Positions 19,054-27,665 of a DNA stretch of 64,000 nt are shown one piece after another. How positions within the stretch are numbered: the first letter of the stretch is position 1; every line of letters begins with the position of its first letter. The translations under genes were made by a program, and so were the position numbers. The DNA lies in contig OZ243889.1 of the NCBI GenBank assembly GCA_965213525.1, forward strand, positions 1,426,001 to 1,490,000, in the 5' to 3' direction. Source of the stretch: G965213525 sp965213525. Its GTDB lineage: Bacteria; Actinomycetota; Acidimicrobiia; Acidimicrobiales; Poriferisodalaceae. Below the pieces are notes generated by a model. The model did no database searches. It was not told the origin of the DNA and saw only the letters and a program-made list of their open reading frames with translations.

Positions 19054-19925
19054 TCGACCGACAGGTCCTTGCTGGCCCGTTCGATGTCGGACTGGTACTT
19101 CAACAAGACGTTCAGCGTCTCCCTCGCCACGTCCTCGCCCACGCTGTCGATGCCGAGCAGCACGAGCGTGCGAGCCCAGTCCAGGGTCTCTGACACCGAC
19201 GGCGGCTTCTTCAGCTCGATCTGGCGGATCGAGCGCACGATGCGCGAGATCTGGTCGGCGAGGTGCTCGGAGATCCCCTCGACCTTGGCCGACACGATCT
19301 CTCGCTCACGGTCGATCGTCGGGTAGTCGATGTGGAGGAACAGGCACCGGCGCTTGAGGGCCTCTGACAGCTCGCGGGTGTTGTTCGACGTCAGGAACAC
19401 CATGGGGATCTGGCGGGCCTCGACCGTGCCCATCTCGGGGATCGAGACCTGGTAGTCCGACAGGATCTCGAGCAACAGCGCCTCGGTCTCGACCTCGACC
19501 CGGTCGACCTCGTCGATCAGGAGCACGACGGGGTCGGTCGCCCGGATGGCCTCGAGCAGCGGCCGGGTGAGCAGGAACTCCTCGGAGAAGATGTCGTCGG
19601 AGATCTCGCCCCAACCGGGGCCCCCGGACTCCGAGCGCTCGGCCTGGATGCGCAGCAGCTGCTTCTTGTAGTTCCACTCGTACAGCGCCTTGGCCTCATC
19701 GAGGCCCTCGTAGCACTGCAGGCGCACGAGGCGGGCGCCCAGCGCCTCGCTGACCGACTTGGCCAACTGGGTCTTGCCGGTGCCCGCCGGCCCCTCGACC
19801 AGCACGGGCTTGCCGAGGCGATCAGCGAGGTAGACGACCGAGCCGATGGCATCATCGGCGAGGTACCGCACGTCGGCGAGGCGACGGCGCACGGCGTCGA
19901 CGTCAGCGAAACGGGGCTCGGACAT
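19050..19925 (-). CDS. MoxR family AAA+ ATPase
   Basis: A 291-residue ATPase with Walker A GPAGTGKT at residues 45-52, Walker B VVLLIDEVDRVE, and sensor-1-type VFLTSNNTRELSEALKRRCLF, the MoxR signature. It likely acts as a chaperone-like remodelling ATPase together with the VWA protein encoded next. The ATG at 19925 is backed by GAGGAGG 7 nt upstream, so longer open-frame starts are rejected. A TAGGTT box (minus strand, 19949-19954) could serve as its -10. Divergent from mrpA over 170 bp. Confidence 0.95.
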   Translation of the reverse strand: MSEPRFADVDAVRRRLADVRYLADDAIGSVVYLADRLGKPVLVEGPAGTGKTQLAKSVSEALGARLVRLQCYEGLDEAKALYEWNYKKQLLRIQAERSESGGPGWGEISDDIFSEEFLLTRPLLEAIRATDPVVLLIDEVDRVEVETEALLLEILSDYQVSIPEMGTVEARQIPMVFLTSNNTRELSEALKRRCLFLHIDYPTIDREREIVSAKVEGISEHLADQISRIVRSIRQIELKKPPSVSETLDWARTLVLLGIDSVGEDVARETLNVLLKYQSDIERASKDLSVE

Positions 19926-19948
19926 GCGGGGACCTCCTCGGCCGGCAC

Positions 19949-19954
19949 AACCTA
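19949..19954 (-). promoter_or_regulatory. Possible -10 box (TAGGTT) for the MoxR-VWA operon
   Basis: TAGGTT on the minus strand, 23 nt before the MoxR ATG, with the GAGGAGG site between. No good -35 at 16-18 bp. It is the same hexamer as in the fur promoter at 62141-62146. Confidence 0.3.
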
Positions 19955-20095
19955 CGATGACCGCGACCGCTGGGCGAACTGGTCGACCGAGCCTCGCATG
20001 CGGCCGCGACCTTGATCTGAGCCGATCGGAGCCGACACCTCCATGCCTGTGGCCCCCCACACGCCTCTGCCCCCCGACCGAACGGTGACGAGCCG

Positions 20096-22597
20096 GTGAC
20101 AGCTGTCCTCGTCCTGCACGTCGCCGTGGCCGCCGTGGCGGCGGCGATCGGACCGCGACTCAGAGCCCGAGTGTTCTGGTGGTGCGCGCTGGCGCCGCTC
20201 GGCACCGTGGCGTGGGTCGTCGCCGAGGGCGCTGGGGTGCTCGACGGGTCGTCGGTGCGCGAGTCGCACCGATGGGTGCCCGGCCTCGGGCTCGAGCTCT
20301 CCTTCGCCGTCGATGCCCTCAGCCTCGTCATGCTCGGCCTGATCGGCGGCATCGGCGTGCTGGTGATGGTGTACGCCAGCCAGTACTTCTCCGGCGACGA
20401 GGCCGGCCTGCCCCGCTTCGCGGCGCTGCTGGTCGCCTTCGCCGGGGCCATGACCGGTCTGGTCACCGCCGACGACCTCGTCGCGGTGTTCGTGTTCTGG
20501 GAGCTGACCTCGATCACGTCCTACGGGCTCATCGGCTTCAACGACACCAGCGCCGCCGCCCGGGCATCGGCCACCCAGGCCCTCGTCCTGACCGGCGGTG
20601 GCGGGCTGGCCCTGTTGGCCGGTCTGCTGCTCGTCCGCCTCGAGTCCGGCGCTGGTTCGTTGAGCGAGCTGACGGCCGCACCCCTTGACGGCGGGGCCAC
20701 GGCGACCGCTGCGGCGGTGCTCATCCTCATCGGCGCGTTCACGAAGTCGGCACAGGTGCCCTTCCACGGGTGGTTGCCGGGAGCCATGGCCGCCCCCACC
20801 CCGGTGTCGGCGTACCTGCACTCGGCGACGATGGTGAAGGCCGGCGTCTACCTGGTCGCCCGGATGAGCCCGGTGATGGTCGACGTGGTGACCTGGCGGG
20901 CGCTGACCCTGACCGTCGGGGTGGTGACGATGCTTTGGGGCGGGTACCGGGCGCTGCGCCAAGACGACCTCAAGCTGGTGTTGGCCTACGGCACCGTCAG
21001 CCAGCTCGGGATGCTGATCGCCACCTTCGGCGCCCAGACCCCGCAGCTGTACGTCGCAGGCGTGGCCATGTTGGTGGCCCACGGGCTGTTCAAGGCCACG
21101 TTGTTCATGGCGGTCGGCATCGTCGATCACACCGCCCACACCCGCGACATCCACCGCCTCGACGGGCTCGGACGCCAGCTCCCGGTCCTGGCCGGGGCGT
21201 CGATCCTCGCCGGCGCCTCGATGGCGGGGGTCATCCCGCTGTTCGGCTTCGTGGCCAAGGAGACGATCATCGGGGGGTTCCTCTACGACGGCTCGACCTC
21301 GGCGACCGTGGCCCTGGCCGGCATCGTCATCGGCTCGGGTCTGACCGCCGCCTACACGCTGCGCTTCCTGTACGGGGCCTTCGGGCGTGCCGATCGCTTC
21401 GCGACCGAGGCGCCGACGCCGGCCACCCCTTCCAGCCGCCACGCCAGTGCGAACGTCGACGGCGCTCCCGACCACGGTGCTGTCACCGACGTCGACGCCG
21501 ATGCCGGTGCCAGCGCCGGTGCGTACGGAGCTGTCGTGGCGCCGGTCGAGCGCATGCACCTGCCCGGGCCGTGGTTCGTGCTGCCGACCATCGTGTTGAG
21601 CGTGCCGACCATCTTGTTCGGCGTCGTGCCCGCCCTGGCCGACGGGCTCGTCTCACCTGCGGCCGAGACGCTGTCGGCCGAGGCGGGCGAGCACCACCTG
21701 CACCTGTGGCCCGGGTTCGTGACGGGTCTGTACCTATCGGTCGCCGCCCTGGCCATCGGGGCGACGCTGTGGGTGCTGCGGGGACCTGTGGCCGTCGTCC
21801 AGGAGCGCCTCGCCTGGTCGACCGACGCCGCCGGGCTGTTCGCCGCCGGGCTCGCCGGCACCCTGCGCCTCGCCGGACGAACCACCCGCCTCGTCCAGAA
21901 CGGTTCGCTGCCCGTGTACCTGGGGGTCATCCTGCTCGGGGTGCTGCTCGTGCCCGGCGTCGCCGCGCTCACCGAGGTGGGCCTGCCCGACGATCTGGTG
22001 GCCGCCGAGTCCCCGACCCAGGCCCTCTTGGTGGTGACCGTCATGGCCGCCGCCGCCGGAGTGGCCATCGCTCGGCGCCGCTTCGGAGCCGTGTTGCTGC
22101 TCGGAGCCGTCGGCTTCGGGGTGGCCGGGCTCTTCGTGGTGCAGGGCGCCCCCGATCTGGCCCTCACCCAGGTGATCGTCGAGATCGTCGTGCTGGCGGT
22201 GTACGTGCTGGTGCTGCGGCACCTGCCGACCTACTTCACCCCCCACGACTGGACGCTCGCCCGCTCGATGCGCCTCGTGGTCGCCGGGGTGGTCGGGGCG
22301 TCGGTGTTCGTCCTGGCGCTGACGTCGGTGTCGTCACGGGTCGCCCCACCGGTCGACGACGCCATCGTCGAGCTCGCCTACCCGGTGGGTGAGGGCAAGA
22401 ACGTCGTGAACGTCACCCTGGTCGACATCCGTGGCTACGACACGATCGGCGAATCGGTCGTCCTCGTCGTCGCCGCCCTCGGGGTGGTGTCGCTCGTGAC
22501 GGCCCGACACCGCAGCCGCCGCAGCACGCCGGACCAGACCCGCCCAGAGGCCGACGCCCCCGTTCGACCAGAGGACAAGACCCGTGTCGACGCCTGA
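20096..22597 (+). CDS. mrpA: Mrp Na+/H+ antiporter subunit A
   Basis: Largest subunit of the multi-subunit Mrp (Mnh/Sha) cation/proton antiporter in the inner membrane, related to complex I NuoL. At 833 residues it is full length. The antiporter core has FSVDALS-like LSFAVDALSLVMLG, VFVFWELTSITSYGLIGF, the conserved Lys region GAFTKSAQVPFHGWLPGAMAAPTPVSAYLHSATMVKAGVYLVAR, and LKLVLAYGTVSQLGML. A long loop at about 435-485 is rich in Ala, Asp and His. The C-terminal part (APDLALTQVIVEIVVLAVYVLVLR, then NVVNVTLVDIRGYDTIGE) is the NuoJ-like MrpA extension. GTG 20096 is the first of seven mrp genes; it overlaps mrpB by 14 bp. Confidence 0.97.
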   Translation: MTAVLVLHVAVAAVAAAIGPRLRARVFWWCALAPLGTVAWVVAEGAGVLDGSSVRESHRWVPGLGLELSFAVDALSLVMLGLIGGIGVLVMVYASQYFSGDEAGLPRFAALLVAFAGAMTGLVTADDLVAVFVFWELTSITSYGLIGFNDTSAAARASATQALVLTGGGGLALLAGLLLVRLESGAGSLSELTAAPLDGGATATAAAVLILIGAFTKSAQVPFHGWLPGAMAAPTPVSAYLHSATMVKAGVYLVARMSPVMVDVVTWRALTLTVGVVTMLWGGYRALRQDDLKLVLAYGTVSQLGMLIATFGAQTPQLYVAGVAMLVAHGLFKATLFMAVGIVDHTAHTRDIHRLDGLGRQLPVLAGASILAGASMAGVIPLFGFVAKETIIGGFLYDGSTSATVALAGIVIGSGLTAAYTLRFLYGAFGRADRFATEAPTPATPSSRHASANVDGAPDHGAVTDVDADAGASAGAYGAVVAPVERMHLPGPWFVLPTIVLSVPTILFGVVPALADGLVSPAAETLSAEAGEHHLHLWPGFVTGLYLSVAALAIGATLWVLRGPVAVVQERLAWSTDAAGLFAAGLAGTLRLAGRTTRLVQNGSLPVYLGVILLGVLLVPGVAALTEVGLPDDLVAAESPTQALLVVTVMAAAAGVAIARRRFGAVLLLGAVGFGVAGLFVVQGAPDLALTQVIVEIVVLAVYVLVLRHLPTYFTPHDWTLARSMRLVVAGVVGASVFVLALTSVSSRVAPPVDDAIVELAYPVGEGKNVVNVTLVDIRGYDTIGESVVLVVAALGVVSLVTARHRSRRSTPDQTRPEADAPVRPEDKTRVDA

Positions 22598-23132
22598 GGC
22601 GATGCATCCCGCTCACGCCGACCAGGTCGCGCTCGGCGAACCCGCCGTGGCGCTCGACGTGGTGCTGCGCGCCGTGTTCCACACGCTGTTGCTGCTGGCG
22701 GTCTACTTCTTGCTCGACGGTCACAACGCCCCCGGCGGCGGCTTCATCGGTGGCCTCGTCGCCGGCGGGGCCCTGGTGCTGCGCTTCATCACCGGCCGTC
22801 CGCAGTTCCGTGCCCGGGTGCACCTGCCCCCATCTGTGCTGCTGGGTGTCGGGATCGTGCTCGTCACCGCCACCGCGCTGACGAGCCTGGCGCTCGGCAA
22901 CACCCTGCTCGAGCACCACACCGTCGAGGTGGCGCTGCCCGTGTTCGGCGACGTCAAGGCCACCTCGGCCCTGGTGTTCGACACCGGCATCTTCTTGATC
23001 GTCGTCGGCGTCGTCGCCACGTTGTTGGACGTGCTCGGCCCGACCCAGGGGCGGGTGCCCGACGCCATGGCCCCCGGCCCGCCACGCCGTGGCCGGGCGG
23101 CCACCTCGGCCCGAGAGGCGGGCACGCCGTGA
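22584..23132 (+). CDS. mrpB: Mrp Na+/H+ antiporter subunit B
   Basis: A 182-residue membrane subunit with four hydrophobic segments. DVVLRAVFHTLLLLAVYFLLDGHNAPGGGFIGGLVAGGALVLRF is the MnhB signature (the G-H-N-x-P-G-G-G-F-x-G-G loop), and NTLLEHHTVEVALPVFGDVKATSALVFDTGIFLIVVG matches its second half. The GTG at 22584 lies inside the end of mrpA. The stop overlaps the mrpC start as GTGA, so B and C are coupled. Confidence 0.95.
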   Translation: MSTPEAMHPAHADQVALGEPAVALDVVLRAVFHTLLLLAVYFLLDGHNAPGGGFIGGLVAGGALVLRFITGRPQFRARVHLPPSVLLGVGIVLVTATALTSLALGNTLLEHHTVEVALPVFGDVKATSALVFDTGIFLIVVGVVATLLDVLGPTQGRVPDAMAPGPPRRGRAATSAREAGTP

Positions 23133-23554
23133 GCCTGATGCTGGCCGTGCTCGTGGCGTGGCTGTTCGCCACGGGCACCTACCTGTTGTTGAGCCGCACC
23201 CTGACCCGCATCATCTTGGGCGTCGGGCTGTTAGGCCACGGCGCGGTGCTGCTGCTCCAGGTCGACGGCGGCCGAGCCGGCACCGTCCCCATCGTCGGCG
23301 CCGAGGGCCCCGAACCCGGTCTCGCCGCCCCCCTCCCCCAAGCGCTTGCCCTGACCGCCATCGTCATCGGCTTCGCCGCCACCGCCTTCCTGTTGGCGAT
23401 GGCCTACCGCAGCTTCGTGACCACCGACGCCGACGAGGTCGAAGACGACATCGAGGACGCCCACATCGCCCGCCTGGCCGCCGACGCCGAGGGTCATGAC
23501 GATCGCTTCGGCGCCCGGGACGTGCCGGACCGAGAGGACCCGGTGCACCGATGA
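23129..23554 (+). CDS. mrpC: Mrp Na+/H+ antiporter subunit C
   Basis: A 141-residue NuoK-like membrane subunit with three helices: VLVAWLFATGTYLLLSRTLTRIILGVGLLGHGAVLLL, then LPQALALTAIVIGFAATAFLLAMAYRS. The conserved P-x-P-Q-A-L-x-L-T-A-I-V-I motif is present. An acidic tail follows (ADEVEDDIEDAH). The loop between helices 2 and 3 is short. GTG start overlapping mrpB (GTGA); stop overlaps mrpD (ATGA). Confidence 0.95.
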   Translation: MSLMLAVLVAWLFATGTYLLLSRTLTRIILGVGLLGHGAVLLLQVDGGRAGTVPIVGAEGPEPGLAAPLPQALALTAIVIGFAATAFLLAMAYRSFVTTDADEVEDDIEDAHIARLAADAEGHDDRFGARDVPDREDPVHR

Positions 23555-25035
23555 GCCTGGTCCCCCTCCCCGTCATCCTCCCCCTGCTCGGAGCCGGCCT
23601 CGCCCTGGTCGCGGCCCGCTGGTTGTGGCTGCAGCGCCTCGTGACGTTCGCGTTCCTCGTCGCCACCCTCGCCACGTCGGTGGCGGTGCTGATCGACGTC
23701 GAGGCCAACGGCATCGCCACCCACTTCGTCGGCTCGTGGCCCGCCCCGGTCGGCATCGTGCTCGTCGTCGACCTGATGGCGGCGATGTTCCTCACGATCT
23801 CGATGGTGGTCATCGTCATCGTGCACGTCTTCGCCATCGGCCAGGGGGCCGACACCGGCTCGCCCCGCATCGCCAACCCCGTCTACCTCGTGCTCACCGC
23901 CGGGGTGGCCATGAGCTTCACCACCGGTGACCTGTTCAACCTGTTCGTCGCCTTCGAGGTGATGCTCATCGCCAGCTACGTGCTGTTGACCCTGGGGGCG
24001 CGCCGAGCGCAGATCCGCTCGGGCATGACCTACGTGGTCATCAACATGGTGGCCTCGTCGCTGCTGCTCGTGGCCGTGGGCTTCGTCTACGCCGCCACCG
24101 GCACGGTCAACATGGCCGATCTCGTCGGGAAGTTCGGCGAGCTCGACGACGGCCTGCGCATCGCCCTCGGGGTGATGCTGCTGGCGGTGTTCTCCACCAA
24201 GGCGGCGCTGTTCCCGTTCTTCTTCTGGCTTCCCGACAGCTATCCGAACGCCCCGACGGCGATCACCGCGGTGTTCGCCGGGCTGTTGACCAAGGTCGGC
24301 ATCTACACCATCATCCGCACCACGACGATCCTCGAGCTGCGTGAGCTCTCGGGTCTGTTGCTGTTCACCGCAGCGGTGACGATGGTGATCGGCGTCATCG
24401 GGGCGATGGCCCAAGACGACATGAAGCGCATCCTGAGCTTCCACATCATCAGCCAGGTCGGCTACATGGTGGTCGGCGTCGGTCTCTACACGGTCGCCGG
24501 CCTGGCCGCCACGGTGCTCTACGTCGTGCACCACATCCCCGTGAAGACGGCGCTGTTCCTCGTGACCGGACTGGTCGAGCACACCGCCGGCAGCGCCCAG
24601 CTGCACCGCCTCGGCGGTCTCATCCGCCGGGCGCCGGTGGTTGCGGCGCTGTTCGTGCTGCCGGCGCTCAGCCTGGCCGGCATCCCGCCCCTGTCGGGCT
24701 TCCTGGCCAAGCTGGCCATCGTCGAGGCCGGGTTGTCAGCCGAGCAGTGGCTCGTCGTCGCCGCCGCGCTGCTCGCCGGGCTCGGCACCGTGTTCTCGAT
24801 GAGCAAGACCTGGTCGGGGGTGTTCTGGGGCCGACCCGATGACCCGACGCCCGAGCTCGAACGCTCTGAGGACGAGCCGCTGCGAGCCCCGCTGCTGATG
24901 ACCGCCGCGACCTGTGCCATGGTGGCGGTGACCTTCATCGTGCCGATCTTCGCCATGGCCGTCTACGACCTCAGCGAGCGCGCCGCCCTGGATCTGGTCG
25001 ACCCGACCGCCTACGTCACCGCGGTGCTCGGGTGA
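23551..25035 (+). CDS. mrpD: Mrp Na+/H+ antiporter subunit D
   Basis: A 494-residue NuoM/N-like antiporter subunit with about 14 membrane segments. Landmarks are FTTGDLFNLFVAFEVMLIASYVLLTLGA with the conserved Glu, FSTKAALFPFFFWLPDSYPNAPTAITAVFAGLLTKVGIYTIIR with the pumping Lys and the W-L-P motif, and MAQDDMKRILSFHIISQVGYMVVGV. It pairs with MrpA as the second ion-translocating module. The ATG overlaps the mrpC stop (ATGA). A 49-bp gap, the largest in the operon, separates it from mrpE. Confidence 0.96.
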   Translation: MSLVPLPVILPLLGAGLALVAARWLWLQRLVTFAFLVATLATSVAVLIDVEANGIATHFVGSWPAPVGIVLVVDLMAAMFLTISMVVIVIVHVFAIGQGADTGSPRIANPVYLVLTAGVAMSFTTGDLFNLFVAFEVMLIASYVLLTLGARRAQIRSGMTYVVINMVASSLLLVAVGFVYAATGTVNMADLVGKFGELDDGLRIALGVMLLAVFSTKAALFPFFFWLPDSYPNAPTAITAVFAGLLTKVGIYTIIRTTTILELRELSGLLLFTAAVTMVIGVIGAMAQDDMKRILSFHIISQVGYMVVGVGLYTVAGLAATVLYVVHHIPVKTALFLVTGLVEHTAGSAQLHRLGGLIRRAPVVAALFVLPALSLAGIPPLSGFLAKLAIVEAGLSAEQWLVVAAALLAGLGTVFSMSKTWSGVFWGRPDDPTPELERSEDEPLRAPLLMTAATCAMVAVTFIVPIFAMAVYDLSERAALDLVDPTAYVTAVLG

Positions 25036-25084
25036 GCCGGCTGAGCCGGGTGTCCCGGCACAGCGGTCACCGCGGGGGGTCACG

Positions 25085-25591
25085 ATGAGGCGCGACGTGT
25101 TGGCCTTCGTGTGGCTGGTGGCGGCGTGGCAGGCCCTGTGGCGCGACCCCAGCGTCGCCAACGTCGTCGGGGGGGCCCTGGTCGCTGCCGCCCTGTTGGC
25201 GCTGTTCCCCTTCCCCGACGCGCCGGGGGGCCTGCGCCCCCGTCCGGTGGCGATGCTCCGCCTGCTGTGGGTGTTCACCACCTCGGTGATCAAGGCCAAC
25301 CTCGTCGTCGCCTGGGAGGTCATCACGCCCGGCAGCAGGGTCGCAGAGGGCATCATCGGGGTCGAGCTCGGGCACGACCACCCGATGGTGACCACCGTGG
25401 TCAACCACGCGGTGAACCTGTCGCCGGGCACGTTCGTCGTCGACGTCGAGGACGACCCGACGGTCCTGTACGTGCACGCCCTCCACCTGGACGATCCCGA
25501 CGAGCTGCGAGCCGAGGTCCGCCGCCTCGGTGACCTCGTCGTCGAGGCGTTCGGTCTGGAGCGCCCGGTCCGGTCGACGAGGCGACGATGA
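25085..25591 (+). CDS. mrpE: Mrp Na+/H+ antiporter subunit E
   Basis: A 168-residue subunit. After a short N-terminal hydrophobic region it carries RPVAMLRLLWVFTTSVIKANLVVAWEVITPG and then the MnhE hallmark GVELGHDHPMVTTVVNHAVNLSPGTFVVDVEDDPTVLYVHALHLDDPD. The role is structural within the Mrp complex. The stop TGA overlaps the ATG of a 48-codon ORF (ATGA) rather than leading directly to mrpF. Confidence 0.94.
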   Translation: MRRDVLAFVWLVAAWQALWRDPSVANVVGGALVAAALLALFPFPDAPGGLRPRPVAMLRLLWVFTTSVIKANLVVAWEVITPGSRVAEGIIGVELGHDHPMVTTVVNHAVNLSPGTFVVDVEDDPTVLYVHALHLDDPDELRAEVRRLGDLVVEAFGLERPVRSTRRR

Positions 25592-25734
25592 CCCAAGCGA
25601 ACGACGTGGAGGATGCGCGCGACGTGGACGCCCGGTACGCCACGGCCGAGACGGGTGAGACGGACGAGCCGATGCCGGGTGGGGCGCCGGCGACCTCGGT
25701 GACGGACGCCCCCACGAGGAGGAGGGGACGGTGA
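25588..25734 (+). CDS. Small ORF (48 aa) coupled between mrpE and mrpF
   Basis: ATG at 25588 to TGA at 25734. It starts in an ATGA overlap with the mrpE stop and ends in a GTGA overlap with the mrpF start, so it fills the gap exactly with both junctions coupled. The product begins MTQANDVEDARDVDARYATA and ends in a basic T-R-R-R-G-R tail. It is hydrophilic, acidic in the first half, and has no membrane helix or known motif. It may be a genuine small subunit, or a spacer that only relays ribosomes from mrpE to mrpF. I know of no Mrp subunit like it. Confidence 0.5.
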   Translation: MTQANDVEDARDVDARYATAETGETDEPMPGGAPATSVTDAPTRRRGR

Positions 25735-26072
25735 CCCTGCTCGACGTGCTGGACGTCGTGCTGCTGGGCGTGCTCGGCGCGGCGTTCGCCGCCGCGGTGG
25801 CCCGGGCCATGCGCGACGGCAGCCTGGCGGACAAGATCTTGGGCGCCGACACCGCGACGACGATCCTGGCCACCGGCGTGGCCGCCGCGGTGGCGGTCAC
25901 CGGCGTGCCGTACTACCTCGACGTCATCGTCATCATCGCTGGGCTGGCGTTCGTGGGCACGCTGACGGTGGCCCGCTTCATCGAGCACCGGGGAGCGGCT
26001 GCTCCCCCGCCTCCGGCCACGGCCCACCCCAGCGTGACCCCGCCCGCCTCACGACCCGAGGAGCACAGGTGA
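25731..26072 (+). CDS. mrpF: Mrp Na+/H+ antiporter subunit F
   Basis: A 113-residue subunit with three membrane helices: LLDVLDVVLLGVLGAAFAAAVARAMRDG, the conserved LADKILGADTATTILATGVAAAVAV (matching the MnhF D-R-x-x-A-x-D segment), and YYLDVIVIIAGLAFVGTLTVARF. The tail is Pro/Ala-rich and 20-odd residues longer than usual. The GTG overlaps the preceding small ORF's stop, and the stop overlaps mrpG (GTGA). Confidence 0.93.
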   Translation: MTLLDVLDVVLLGVLGAAFAAAVARAMRDGSLADKILGADTATTILATGVAAAVAVTGVPYYLDVIVIIAGLAFVGTLTVARFIEHRGAAAPPPPATAHPSVTPPASRPEEHR

Positions 26073-26434
26073 GCGTGCTCGGGACGATCGTGATGCTGGT
26101 CGGCGCGCTGTTCGCCGCCGTGTCGGCCATCGGTCTGCACCGCTTCGACAGCGTGTTCGCCCGGATGCACGCCGCCGGCAAGGCCTCGACCCTGGGGTTC
26201 GGCCTCGTACTGGCCGGGGCGGCGCTGCGCATCGGCGAGACCGGCACGTCGGGCAAGCTTGCCCTGGCCGGCGCCCTCGCCCTGGTCACGATCCCCTCGG
26301 CGGTGCACCTCATCGGGCGGGCGGCATATCGATCGGGCACCGAGCTGTCGCCCCACACGGTGCTCGACGAGCTCGGTCGGGCCCGCCGCTTGCGTGCTGC
26401 AGCCGCCGGCGATCCCGACCCCTCAGGCGGCTAG
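26069..26434 (+). CDS. mrpG: Mrp Na+/H+ antiporter subunit G
   Basis: A 121-residue subunit with three helices. IVMLVGALFAAVSAIGLHRFDSVFARMHAAGKASTLGFGLVLAGAAL is the MnhG signature (the G-x-x-R-x-x-D-x-x-x-R-x-H-A-x-x-K-x-x-T block), followed by ALVTIPSAVHLIGRAAY. Last gene of the Mrp operon. It is convergent with proB, with only 25 bp between the stops. Confidence 0.94.
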   Translation: MSVLGTIVMLVGALFAAVSAIGLHRFDSVFARMHAAGKASTLGFGLVLAGAALRIGETGTSGKLALAGALALVTIPSAVHLIGRAAYRSGTELSPHTVLDELGRARRLRAAAAGDPDPSGG

Positions 26435-26459
26435 CGCTGTATCGTCGGATCGGGGCGCC

Positions 26460-27665
26460 TCACCGGGGCAGCATCACGAGGTCGTCCCGGTGGACCGCCA
26501 CCCCCGCCTCCCCGTCGGGCAGCTCTGACGTGTGACGCCCCGACGCCGCCCGCAACGGTCCGGCGGCGAGGCGGGTCAGGCCCTTGGCAAAGACCACCCC
26601 GTCGGGTCCGCAGAGCTCGACGGCGTCGTCGCGCTCGAAGGCTCCCTCGACGCCGGTGACCCCGGCGGGCAGCAACGACCGGCCGCCCTCGAACAGCGCC
26701 GAGCGGGCACCCGAGTCGACGACGATCCGGCCAGAGGTCTCGGTGGCGAAGGCGATCCACAGCTTGCGGGCCGGCAACCGACGGGCGTGGGGTCGCACCG
26801 TGGTGCCCACGCCCTCGGCCCCGTCGACGGCATCGGCGATCACCCCGGGCCGCTCGGCGTGGGCGATGACGGTCCGCACCCCGGTCCAGGCGGCGATCTT
26901 GGCGGCCGCCAGCTTCGAGGCCATCCCCCCGCTTCCTCGACCCGACGTGGACGATCCGGCCATGTCCTCGACGGCGGCATCGACCGCCTCGATCTCGGCG
27001 ACGAGGGTGGCGTCTGGATCGAGGCGAGGGTCCCCGGTCAGCAGCCCGGGGGTGTCGGTCAACAGCACCAGGGTGTCGGCGTGCACGAGGTGGGCGACGA
27101 GGGCGGCGAGGCGGTCGTTGTCACCGAAGCGGATCTCGTCGTCGGCGATGGCGTCGTTCTCGTTGACCACGGGCACGACACCCATCACCAGCAGCCGATG
27201 CAACGTCTCACGAGCGTGCAGGTACTGCTGGCGCACCATGAAGTCGAGCGGCGCGAGCAGGACCTGACCGGCGATGCGACCCGCCCCGCCCAGGCGGTCC
27301 GCCCAGGCGCGCATCAGATCGATCTGGCCGACCGTCGACACGGCCTGCAACGTCACCGGATCGGTCGGGCGGTCGATGCCGAGCAACGGGAGGCCGGCGG
27401 CGATCGCCCCTGAAGACACCACGACGACGTCGTGGCGGTCGGCGACGGCCACGATCTGGGACGCCAGACGGTCGATGGCGGTGGGATCGATGCGCCCGTC
27501 GGCATCGGTCAACGAGCTGGTGCCCACCTTGACCACCACCCGGCGACGGGGTGAGCTGGCGATGGGATCGGAGTCGGTGACCCGCCGCCGGGGGGCGCCA
27601 CCCGGCTCGACGACGTCGCGGTGGCCGTCGGGCGGGAGGACCCCGTCACCGTCAGCGGCGGCCAC
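26460..27665 (-). CDS. proB: Glutamate 5-kinase
   Basis: First step of proline synthesis: phosphorylates glutamate. The amino-acid kinase domain has VVVKVGTSSLTDADGRID, VVVVSSGAIAAGLPLLG, VPVVNENDAIADDEIRFGDNDRLAALVAHLVHAD, and GSGGMASKLAAAKIAAWTGVRTVIA. A C-terminal PUA domain follows (RIVVDSGARSALFEGGRSLLPAGVTGVEGAFERDDAVEL). The GTG at 27665 overlaps the end of obg by 14 bp and implies a 42-residue N-terminal extension. A later GTG at VVVKVG would be too short. Last gene of the rplU-rpmA-obg-proB run. Confidence 0.95.
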   Translation of the reverse strand: MAAADGDGVLPPDGHRDVVEPGGAPRRRVTDSDPIASSPRRRVVVKVGTSSLTDADGRIDPTAIDRLASQIVAVADRHDVVVVSSGAIAAGLPLLGIDRPTDPVTLQAVSTVGQIDLMRAWADRLGGAGRIAGQVLLAPLDFMVRQQYLHARETLHRLLVMGVVPVVNENDAIADDEIRFGDNDRLAALVAHLVHADTLVLLTDTPGLLTGDPRLDPDATLVAEIEAVDAAVEDMAGSSTSGRGSGGMASKLAAAKIAAWTGVRTVIAHAERPGVIADAVDGAEGVGTTVRPHARRLPARKLWIAFATETSGRIVVDSGARSALFEGGRSLLPAGVTGVEGAFERDDAVELCGPDGVVFAKGLTRLAAGPLRAASGRHTSELPDGEAGVAVHRDDLVMLPR

